Source: Prochlorococcus sp. AG-402-K21 (GTDB taxonomy: Bacteria > Cyanobacteriota > Cyanobacteriia > PCC-6307 > Cyanobiaceae). From it: DNA of 64,000 nucleotides. A program made the translations under genes and the position numbers. The stretch spans positions 1-64,000 of the forward strand of contig QCII01000004.1 in the NCBI GenBank assembly GCA_003216775.1, written 5' to 3'. Shown here piece after piece: positions 26,582 to 33,339 of this stretch; position 1 is the first letter of the stretch; each line of letters begins with the position of its first letter. The notes beneath the pieces are model-generated. The model did not search any database. It was not told where the DNA came from and was given only the letters and a program-made list of their open reading frames with translations.

Positions 26582-27273
26582 CAACTTATTGATTTGAGTT
26601 CTAAGTTAGATAAACGCATTAATAATGCATATGCATCATCTTGAACACGTCCCTCAAGAAATGCTCTCCAAGGTAATCCATTGTTTTGAAAAATTAGAGG
26701 TTCCTTACCTTTCTCTCCACCCCCAAGAAGCATCATTTCATCATTTTCATCTAATTCCTTAGCAATATTGAAAAGAAATTCAAAAGTTAAACCATCTGAG
26801 TGCCAAAGTTGAAGAGTTCTGCTAAAAACAAATTTTCTTACAGCATCTTTTCTTTTCAATTTCAATTTTGTAAATCTTATTGGTAGTTCATCAGTAATAT
26901 TAGATAATTTATCTTCAGGGATTCTCCTATCTTTTTCATTCCCATCTTTATCAAAAATTAATTCAATCCAATTTGGAGCTATTTTCATAATTTCATTTTT
27001 TTTATTTATAAAAACTGTGTTTGTTTTTTCAATAGGTCTACCAATTAATTCAAAATCCAATTCAGGATCTTCATCTAGTAATAGATTAGGCAGTTCATCT
27101 TTATATTTAGATAATAAACTTTCATAATCACTATTCTCTCCGGAGAGCAAAAATCTTTTTGAAAAGACCTTTTCTTTACGAAAAGCCCTAACTGGATTTG
27201 AGGGGGCTTTTATTGGTGCAAAATGCACAAATGTATTTTTTGAATTTGAATCTGAAATATGTATCTTTCTCAT
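26581..27273 (-). CDS. Unknown operon protein, 230 aa
   Basis: A soluble 230-residue protein. Visible features are a basic N-terminus, an acidic L-L-L-D-E-D-P-E-L-D-F-E-L segment at about 69-81, I-A-P-N-W-I-E-L-I-F-D-K-D-G, and a conserved-looking end W-R-A-F-L-E-G-R-V-Q-D-D-A-Y-A-L-L-M-R-L-S-N-L-E-L. No membrane helix and no known catalytic motif. It is 2 bases after the 199-residue gene and overlaps the ligase gene by one base, so it is probably a partner of the ligase. Confidence 0.7.
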   Translation of the reverse strand: MRKIHISDSNSKNTFVHFAPIKAPSNPVRAFRKEKVFSKRFLLSGENSDYESLLSKYKDELPNLLLDEDPELDFELIGRPIEKTNTVFINKKNEIMKIAPNWIELIFDKDGNEKDRRIPEDKLSNITDELPIRFTKLKLKRKDAVRKFVFSRTLQLWHSDGLTFEFLFNIAKELDENDEMMLLGGGEKGKEPLIFQNNGLPWRAFLEGRVQDDAYALLMRLSNLELKSIS

Positions 27274-27275
27274 TT

Positions 27276-27875
27276 TTAAAACATTTCAAAGTCTAATTCA
27301 TCATCTTCATCAGATTCTTCATTCTCAGGAGGAAGAGCATTTGGAGATAGCAAAATAACATGATTTGGAATACCAACAATAGCGAAATATCCACTATCAT
27401 TTTTTAGAATAAAACAAGTTTCCATTCTGTAATCAGCTCTAAAATTAAAATTACATTTCCAAATTTCACCTTTATCTAAAGAACTTTCTAGATCTTTAGA
27501 TATTTCATCGGGAAATATTGAATATACAGTTGTTACAGATAGGTCGAGAAGTTCTTTTTGATTTGTAGGACCTTCTAAGACTTGTTTAATACCTAAAGTA
27601 GAGGGAATCAAATTTAATGCATTTTCAAATTCATCAATAGCTCCTATTTCATTTGATTCAATTTGTTTGCCTCCATCAATAAACCATCCTTGAGAAGTCA
27701 TTCCTGAAGTAATTAATATTTTTCCATCTTCAGTAAGTGAAGCCCTGTTGCATTCTTCATTATTTTCATCAATGGCCAATCTCTTTTTGTAACCGTATAA
27801 TTTTTTTCTTTCAATTTTTTTAATTTGAAAGATTGATTCTTTATTATTCATAGTTACGATGATTGGTTTAGCCAT
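27276..27875 (-). CDS. Unknown operon protein, 199 aa
   Basis: A soluble protein with a basic N-terminal third (I-E-R-K-K-L-Y-G-Y-K-K-R), then L-T-E-D-G-K-I-L-I-T-S-G-M-T-S-Q-G-W-F-I-D and a strongly acidic C-terminus (E-N-E-E-S-D-E-D-D-E-L-D-F-E). The basic start suggests nucleic acid contact, while the acidic tail resembles those that bind clamp or SSB-type surfaces; both are inferences. It lies 7 bases after the 265-residue gene and 2 bases before the 230-residue gene. Confidence 0.7.
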   Translation of the reverse strand: MAKPIIVTMNNKESIFQIKKIERKKLYGYKKRLAIDENNEECNRASLTEDGKILITSGMTSQGWFIDGGKQIESNEIGAIDEFENALNLIPSTLGIKQVLEGPTNQKELLDLSVTTVYSIFPDEISKDLESSLDKGEIWKCNFNFRADYRMETCFILKNDSGYFAIVGIPNHVILLSPNALPPENEESDEDDELDFEMF

Positions 27876-27882
27876 TTATTTT

Positions 27883-28680
27883 TTAATATGCTCCAGCTTC
27901 ATATAGTACTTCTTCTTCTGAGTCTAAAATTTGCAAATAATCATTCTCCCACTCGCCTTTTCCTTCAATTGAATAAGAATTTATCTTATGTTTTTCTTTG
28001 ATTTTTTCAGTCAAATCAAAACCCCATATTTCCTCTTGCATACTTTCTTCAAAGTCATAATCTTTTTCTAAATCATTTTCATCAAATTCTTGACCATGAC
28101 TTTTTAATGCACTCTTAAGATAAGATTCAAAAGTATTTTTAGGTATATAGAGAAAATGTTCAAGGATCTCATCTTCAACATAATCCATTACTTCATCAAG
28201 AAGGATAAATCCAATATAAATATTTTTAGGATCGAAAATCTCTTCATCATTTAATCTAATGTAGTATGTGGCAGTAATTCTTTTCTCATATTTTTTTGTA
28301 TAAATCACTAGTCCAGAATCTTCAACATCCTCATGTCCAGGACATGATGTTGTGAATATTTTAATCCCACTCTCATCAATGGAGCCATCAAATAATTCGT
28401 TAAATTCTAGATCATCTGGATTATCATATTCTGATTCATTTTTAACACATGCCTCTTCAATAATAACTTCTGCTTCCCGTATATTTGGACCGTATAAATG
28501 AAAACTTTCATCGTACATAACTGCATCAAAATCTTCCCCATTTTCAAGCACGCAAGAAGATGCTATATCACCATTATCGATTGTGTTTTTTATGGAAGAT
28601 ATAAGATCCTCATCATTAATGGTTCCACAAGTAAATTCGCCTCCTGTTTCTGTTATTGATACTCTTATGAATTTTGGCAT
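27883..28680 (-). CDS. Acidic protein at the head of the nuclease-ligase operon, 265 aa
   Basis: First gene of the six-gene operon, from ATG 28680. The product is strongly acidic (many D/E runs, such as D-E-N-D-L-E-K-D-Y-D-F-E-E-S), soluble and mixed alpha/beta. The N-terminus I-R-V-S-I-T-E-T-G-G-E-F-T-C-G-T-I-N-D-E-D-L matches the pattern seen in the 202- and 417-residue island proteins. Four cysteines occur before residue 115. It may be a DNA mimic or a regulatory subunit; unknown. Confidence 0.7.
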   Translation of the reverse strand: MPKFIRVSITETGGEFTCGTINDEDLISSIKNTIDNGDIASSCVLENGEDFDAVMYDESFHLYGPNIREAEVIIEEACVKNESEYDNPDDLEFNELFDGSIDESGIKIFTTSCPGHEDVEDSGLVIYTKKYEKRITATYYIRLNDEEIFDPKNIYIGFILLDEVMDYVEDEILEHFLYIPKNTFESYLKSALKSHGQEFDENDLEKDYDFEESMQEEIWGFDLTEKIKEKHKINSYSIEGKGEWENDYLQILDSEEEVLYEAGAY

Positions 28681-28844
28681 TGCGTGTTTTTTTTAAAAAA
28701 GATATCAATCTTTTTAAGGTAGGGTTAATAATATTATAAGTCTAAAATAATTTGTAATATTCCTCATATATAAAATTAGGGAAGTAAAAAAGGTATTTTT
28801 ATACTGATAAAGGAAGAAAATAAATTTTTTTAACTAAGTTTTTC

Positions 28845-29360
28845 TTATCTACAAATTGGTCCTTCAACTAATAGTTTTTCTTTTGAAAGTTTAATTTCTG
28901 CTTCTTTATAACGGGCCAATGCATCATCACCCCATACCCATTCATGGGGCATTTTTCTTGCTAATTTCATTGAACTTAATTTTTTGTCCTCTTCTCTAAG
29001 GATCATTGCCACATATCCTGCCTTAGAAAGAATATCCTCAACTTCTGTTTGTTCTAATGGTGCCTGTTCAAGTAGTTTTGATCTAACTATTGATGCGGGT
29101 ATTGAATGCTCATAAACAAATGGTTGTTTAGTTCCATAAAACTTTGCTCTTTTATACCTTTTATTTAAATCAATATTCCTCTCTTTGATTACTTTTAAGG
29201 CTTCATTAGAAATATGGTAAAAAGAACTAGCTAGGGTTACTTTAGCAATCATATTGCTTAGCAGATATCCAGAATCTCCTTTCAAATCTCTTACTTCATC
29301 GATCCTTAATCCGGAAGTAATCCATTGAATTAATGCTCTCTGATCAGAATTCCAGTTCAT
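28845..29360 (-). CDS. EHxIP-motif protein, paralogue 1, 171 aa
   Basis: A basic soluble protein with a conserved-looking core F-V-Y-E-H-S-I-P-A-S-I-V, then R-K-M-P-H-E-W, then A-R-Y-K-E-A-E-I. The gene at 29990-30523 has F-T-Y-E-H-P-I-P-S-K-I-I, R-M-P-N-G-W and E-R-Y-K-I-A-G in the same order, so the two are paralogues. The E-H-x-I-P motif could be a divergent metal-binding site such as that of an HNH-like nuclease, but only one conserved His is obvious. It is 19 bases downstream of the BRCT gene and 165 bases upstream of the operon. Confidence 0.7.
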   Translation of the reverse strand: MNWNSDQRALIQWITSGLRIDEVRDLKGDSGYLLSNMIAKVTLASSFYHISNEALKVIKERNIDLNKRYKRAKFYGTKQPFVYEHSIPASIVRSKLLEQAPLEQTEVEDILSKAGYVAMILREEDKKLSSMKLARKMPHEWVWGDDALARYKEAEIKLSKEKLLVEGPICR

Positions 29361-29379
29361 TTATCAATAATTGCAACTT

Positions 29380-29634
29380 TTAAGATTTTATCATTTTTAG
29401 AAATGTTGCTTCATCTACAATCTTAACTCCCAAGTTTTTTGCCTTTTCAAGCTTGCTTCCTGCTTTTTCACCAGCAACCAAAAGTTTTGTTTTACCACTA
29501 ATAGAACCAGTTGGAGAGCCACCTGCCATCCTTACTAGTTCTTCCCCTTGCTTACGGTCTATTTGAGTTAATTTTCCAGTAATAACAACTGTTAGTCCTT
29601 CGAGGGAGGTTGGATTAACTTTGAATTCTTCCAT
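29380..29634 (-). CDS. Stand-alone BRCT-domain protein, 84 aa
   Basis: Almost the whole 84-residue product is one BRCT domain of the type at the C-terminus of NAD+-dependent ligase LigA: L-E-G-L-T-V-V-I-T-G-K-L, then R-M-A-G-G, then G-S-I-S-G-K-T-K-L-L-V-A-G-E-K-A-G-S-K-L-E-K-A and L-G-V-K-I-V-D-E-A-T-F. BRCT domains bind DNA ends or phosphopeptides and recruit partners. An orphan copy beside an ATP-dependent ligase that lacks BRCT suggests it serves that ligase in trans. First gene of a minus-strand pair. Confidence 0.9.
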   Translation of the reverse strand: MEEFKVNPTSLEGLTVVITGKLTQIDRKQGEELVRMAGGSPTGSISGKTKLLVAGEKAGSKLEKAKNLGVKIVDEATFLKMIKS

Positions 29635-29768
29635 GCCTTTAAAAAAAACTAAAAATTTTATTTAATAATAACTAAAAAGCAAAAGGATAATTAATCAAAT
29701 GAACGAAGATTTATAAAGAAAGATATTTATAATTATTATGAGAATTATTTTATTTTGAGGATTACATC

Positions 29769-29921
29769 ATGAGAACTTGGGAGATAAAGTATCGTTTACA
29801 ACCAGTTGGAGGAAAGTATTTCTTCAGAAGAGTTGAAGCAAAGTATCAGCATGAGGCCAATGCAATTTTCGATGCAGAAATGCCAAGTGCAACAAGATGT
29901 GGATCTGCAAGGCCTTTGTGA
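29769..29921 (+). CDS. Small basic island protein, 50 aa
   Basis: A 50-residue frame from ATG 29769, opening M-R-T-W-E-I-K-Y-R-L-Q-P-V-G-G-K-Y-F-F-R-R-V-E-A-K. It is compact, basic and aromatic, with an Arg/Lys-rich strand-turn-strand look that may bind nucleic acid. A GAGGATTAC sequence precedes the ATG by about 10 bases. It is on the plus strand, in the divergent region between the two gene groups. Confidence 0.55.
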   Translation: MRTWEIKYRLQPVGGKYFFRRVEAKYQHEANAIFDAEMPSATRCGSARPL

Positions 29922-29989
29922 ATTTCTATGCATTAGATCTTTAATAAAGTTTTTTCTTGAGGTCACTTTCTAAAAATTCAAAATTGACG

Positions 29990-30523
29990 ATGAATTCATT
30001 ACAAAAAAAAATCTATAGTGTGATAAAAGCAATTGTAGAAATTGATGATTTTGAAAATTACTATACTGAGCATTCAATAAGCTATGGATTAAGGAATTAT
30101 GTTGCTAAATATAGTCTTTCAAAAGATGAGTATTTAATTACAGAGGATGCATTGCATTATTTAAATAATAATAATTTATTGAATGAAGGATGTCTAAGAA
30201 GAGGTATTAAGAACTCAAAGAAAAATGATAAGAAAAATAATGGTTTCACATATGAGCATCCAATCCCTTCAAAAATCATCACAGATGAAATAGTTAAAAA
30301 TAGAAAATTGCCGAATAAAATTATTGAAATACTTAATTGGGCTGATCTTATTGTCATAGTGACAAAAAATGAAGATAAGTGTCTTCAAAGGATTGGTTTA
30401 CAAAGCAGAATGCCAAATGGCTGGAAATATCTTACTGATAGCCAATTTGAAAGATATAAAATAGCAGGTTTATTAACTAAACCATTTCAAAAAATTAAAA
30501 TGTATGGTTCAATTGTAAGATAA
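29990..30523 (+). CDS. EHxIP-motif protein, paralogue 2, 177 aa
   Basis: A basic soluble paralogue of the protein at 28845-29360. It carries F-T-Y-E-H-P-I-P-S-K-I-I (about residue 90), R-M-P-N-G-W (about 149) and E-R-Y-K-I-A-G. The ATG at 29990 is chosen because the two paralogues then align from their first residues (M-N-S-L-Q versus M-N-W-N-S); an upstream TTG at 29957 would add 11 residues. It is 4 bases from the next gene. Having one copy in each divergent arm suggests duplication within the island. Confidence 0.7.
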   Translation: MNSLQKKIYSVIKAIVEIDDFENYYTEHSISYGLRNYVAKYSLSKDEYLITEDALHYLNNNNLLNEGCLRRGIKNSKKNDKKNNGFTYEHPIPSKIITDEIVKNRKLPNKIIEILNWADLIVIVTKNEDKCLQRIGLQSRMPNGWKYLTDSQFERYKIAGLLTKPFQKIKMYGSIVR

Positions 30524-30527
30524 AAAA

Positions 30528-31781
30528 ATGAAAGAGTTACCTAAGAGTTGGATTAATTTGAATGATGAACAAATAATAGAAAAATTAAACAATGAAGTAG
30601 TAGATCTTGATATTATTGAAAAGCTTGCTGAATCAGATAATCCTGAAATTAGTGAAGCGGCAGAAGAAGCTTATGCGACTCAAGAAGCCAGGAAAATAGC
30701 CAATCAAAAACCAACTGAATGGAAGAATTTATCAAGAAATGAAATAATAAATAAGATCAGAAATGAAAAAATAGAAAATAGGTTTTTAACTTTCTTTGCA
30801 GAAAATTCTTTAGATAAAAAGATTCTAGAAGAGGTAGTTCTCAATGAAAATCTTCAAGAAACTGATCTAAATAAAATAATTAAAAAAAATATTATTTCTA
30901 AAAATAAAATACTTGCTTACAAAGTAATGCCTGAAGGATTTTGGAAAAACAAAGAAGATGAAATTCTTAATGCAATTGAAAAAGGTAAGATTAATAGTGA
31001 ATCTTTAGATTGTTTATACAATTTCTTAGAAGAATGGAACGGTGATAAAAGTGATTTCTTTTCAATAGAAGTAAATCAAACGGCATTACAAAAAGCTATA
31101 TCTTTATCCCCAAATGTCTCCATAGAAATTTTAAAAAAATTTTGCAATGACTATAATTTGGACAATACAATAATTCAGTCTGCTAAAAAAACATTAATGC
31201 AAAGACAACCTAATTTGATTAGCAAAATTAATGATACGAAGAGTTCACGAACACTATTTATTAAGGGGACTGGCTACGATATTGGATGTGATGAGGTAGA
31301 TGAGGATAAATTTGATGAGCTTCTTAGTGCTGATGAATCTGATTTTGGATCATTGTTATACGATTTTGATGTAGATATTGATGATAGCGGGCCTGAATTT
31401 CCCCCTATCTTAATCTTAAAAAATAATGCAACAGGTGAAGAATTATGTATTAACGACTTAAACTCTTTTGAAAATCTAGGACTTTCAATTGATGGGGATT
31501 ATCCAATAAGTGAAAATTCCAGTGAAGATGAAAATGAATCTAGTTATGATCAAATGGTTACCAAAGTAGAAAAACTTAAGGGAATTTGGGGCAAATTTGA
31601 ATTTAATAAGGGAGAAGATTTTGATATCTCAAAACTTTTAATAAGTGTTGAGAAATTTACTCTTGGTAAAAAAGAAGCAAAATCTGAAATTAACATTTGT
31701 AGAGTTTACTACGATGATATTGATATGGATGAAGACGCCGTAGAGACAAGAGGAATATCAATTGATTATTTTCTTGAATAG
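30528..31781 (+). CDS. Repeat-containing protein with acidic C-terminal domain, 417 aa
   Basis: Two parts can be seen. Residues 1-230 are helical and hold three degenerate repeats, each opening with P-x(2)-W (W8, W65; W139 as P-E-G-F-W) followed by E-I-I/L-x-x-I and a hydrophobic helix, recalling a helical solenoid of HEAT/LRV type. Residues about 234-417 are very acidic and beta-rich. They start F-I-K-G-T-G-Y-D-I-G-C-D-E-V-D-E-D-K, the pattern shared with the 202- and 265-residue proteins, and contain F-D-I-S-K-L-L-I-S, which resembles the 221-residue protein. It therefore looks like a solenoid fused to the island's acidic domain. It follows paralogue 2 by four bases. Confidence 0.7.
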   Translation: MKELPKSWINLNDEQIIEKLNNEVVDLDIIEKLAESDNPEISEAAEEAYATQEARKIANQKPTEWKNLSRNEIINKIRNEKIENRFLTFFAENSLDKKILEEVVLNENLQETDLNKIIKKNIISKNKILAYKVMPEGFWKNKEDEILNAIEKGKINSESLDCLYNFLEEWNGDKSDFFSIEVNQTALQKAISLSPNVSIEILKKFCNDYNLDNTIIQSAKKTLMQRQPNLISKINDTKSSRTLFIKGTGYDIGCDEVDEDKFDELLSADESDFGSLLYDFDVDIDDSGPEFPPILILKNNATGEELCINDLNSFENLGLSIDGDYPISENSSEDENESSYDQMVTKVEKLKGIWGKFEFNKGEDFDISKLLISVEKFTLGKKEAKSEINICRVYYDDIDMDEDAVETRGISIDYFLE

Positions 31782-31815
31782 TTAAAGAAATCTTTGAATA
31801 GCCAGAAAAGAATTT

Positions 31816-31890
31816 ATGAAACTTATGGAAGAAGGATGGAAGAAAACTTCTATAATTTTGATAGCTATGCATGCCATAGAATTAGCTTAA
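31816..31890 (+). pseudogene. Possible gene remnant at the right edge of the island
   Basis: A 24-codon frame whose first part reads M-K-L-M-E-E-G-W-K-K-T-S-I. An E-x-G-W-K-x-T ending is typical of small picocyanobacterial families such as DUF1651. The frame runs a few codons upstream without a start before meeting a stop. It may be the decayed end of such a gene, or chance. Confidence 0.25.
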
Positions 31891-31916
31891 TGACAGTATG
31901 AAAAAGGGATTTTAAA

Positions 31917-32267
31917 ATGACAAAAGGGGTTCATAAACACCTTCTACTATGCGCAACACCCACAAAACAGAAATGCTTTAAAGGCAATGAAGGTCAAAAA
32001 ACATGGGAATGTCTGAAAAAGACTTTAAAAAAATTTGAGAATGATCCCTCTACAAAAAACGTTCACATATTAAGATCAAAAGCTGACTGTTTAAGGATAT
32101 GTAAGAACGGCCCAATTCTTCTTGTGTGGCCTGATGGTATTTGGTATGAGAAAGTTTCTCCAGATAAAATTTCAGAAATTTTTACCTCACATATTATTAA
32201 CGGTAAGCCAATAGAAAAATGGATTTTCAAAAAAACCCCATTTTTAAATAGTCCTAGATACTCATAA
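31917..32267 (+). CDS. Thioredoxin-like [2Fe-2S] ferredoxin
   Basis: A 116-residue protein of the thioredoxin-fold [2Fe-2S] family common in cyanobacteria. It has the pattern H-L-L-L-C (Cys12) with K-C-F (Cys19), then D-C-L-R-I-C (two Cys about 59-63) followed by G-P-I-L-L-V-W-P-D-G-I-W-Y. The cluster ligands thus appear complete. It probably acts as a low-potential electron carrier or cluster sensor; the partner is unknown. The 3' end overlaps the convergent hydrolase gene by 14 bases. This is the first core gene after the island. Confidence 0.85.
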   Translation: MTKGVHKHLLLCATPTKQKCFKGNEGQKTWECLKKTLKKFENDPSTKNVHILRSKADCLRICKNGPILLVWPDGIWYEKVSPDKISEIFTSHIINGKPIEKWIFKKTPFLNSPRYS

Positions 32268-33339
32268 ACCAGTTCTTTACGACTTCATCTGACCAGCAGC
32301 CATTAATCGAATGAAAACCATTATGACCTCCTTTTTCAGTTATAAAAATAGTGAATTTATCAATAGGTTCTTTTCTTAAATTCAAAGTATCCTTATATGG
32401 AACCCAGGGATCATCCTTGGCATGAATAAAAAGCATTGGAGGTAATTGTTTTATTGAGTTTTGGATTCTAAATATTGGAGAAGCTTTAATATAATAATCC
32501 TCTAAAGAATTAAATCCCCAACTAGGAGCTGTAAATTTCTGATCAAATTCTCTTATACCTTTTAAACTTCTAATTTTTTTTCTTAATTTCTTGTTATTAA
32601 AAATTTTGCCTTCATCATTATATCCATCCCATAACTGATTTTTTAATCGGTGTAGTAACCATCTTTGGTAGATATAATTTCTAGGTTTTTCAATACAGAT
32701 ACTGCATGATGATAAATCTAAAGGGCTACTCACGCAGGCTAGGCCATCTAAAAGTTTTTCTCCATTTTTTTCATCGTAATCTAAGCAGGCATTTAAAAGG
32801 ATTGTTCCACCTAAAGATAATCCAACTCCGTAAATTGGAAGATTATTCATCTTAATGGTATCTTTAAACTCTAAATTAATGAATTTTTTAAAATAATTAA
32901 TTGCTGAAATAACATCATTGGAGCATCTGGCACAATAATTTCCTTTAGCTAAATATCTCGCAGATCCAGATCCTCTCAGATTTAATTTAAGAACTCCAAA
33001 ACCATTATTTGCTAATTTCCTAGAGATTCTTCTTAAACCAAACCGTTTAGTTGAGCCCCCTAAACCATGTGTAACGATTACAAAACCCACAAGAGTGTCA
33101 TAGTTTTCAGGTAATTCTAAAAACCCTAGAAGATAATCACCTTCAAATTTTTTAGAAAGAATTTTATTAACTGGAAAGAATATTTTTTTATTTTTTTTTG
33201 GTTTACCAAAATCAATAACAAAAGTATCTCTCAAAGTTTGTAAGTCGCCACCTATCCAAGGTAAGACTTCTTTAAATGGCTTATTTTTTAAGTAATCTGA
33301 AAAACTAGAAGATATACTATTATTTCTCCCCAACTCCAA
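32254..33339 (-). CDS. Alpha/beta hydrolase, YheT/EMB8 type
   Basis: A 361-residue hydrolase of the YheT (COG0429) group. The oxyanion region is V-I-V-T-H-G-L-G-G-S, the nucleophile elbow G-V-G-L-S-L-G-G-T-I-L (Ser about 172), and the acid and histidine are near D-D-P-W-V-P and G-G-H-N-G-F. The cysteine-bearing Y-C-A-R-C and C-S-I-C are unusual but unexplained. The natural substrate is likely an ester or lipid. The start region overlaps the end of pntB by 20 bases, so it may be cotranscribed with the pnt genes. Confidence 0.88.
   Translation of the reverse strand: MELGRNNSISSSFSDYLKNKPFKEVLPWIGGDLQTLRDTFVIDFGKPKKNKKIFFPVNKILSKKFEGDYLLGFLELPENYDTLVGFVIVTHGLGGSTKRFGLRRISRKLANNGFGVLKLNLRGSGSARYLAKGNYCARCSNDVISAINYFKKFINLEFKDTIKMNNLPIYGVGLSLGGTILLNACLDYDEKNGEKLLDGLACVSSPLDLSSCSICIEKPRNYIYQRWLLHRLKNQLWDGYNDEGKIFNNKKLRKKIRSLKGIREFDQKFTAPSWGFNSLEDYYIKASPIFRIQNSIKQLPPMLFIHAKDDPWVPYKDTLNLRKEPIDKFTIFITEKGGHNGFHSINGCWSDEVVKNWFMSI

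Larger units (their letters stand above)
18061..31890. mobile_element. Accessory genomic island between dxr and a [2Fe-2S] gene
   Basis: About 14 kb in which none of the genes is a core cyanobacterial function, set between two well-conserved core genes. It holds a six-gene minus-strand operon (nuclease-helicase, ATP-dependent ligase, unknowns), an orphan BRCT gene, a paralogous pair with an EHxIP motif, six acidic proteins and two tiny genes. No integrase, transposase or tRNA border is visible, so the transfer route is unknown. That dxr and the ferredoxin-like gene are neighbours in strains without the island is my expectation, not something shown here. Confidence 0.55.
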
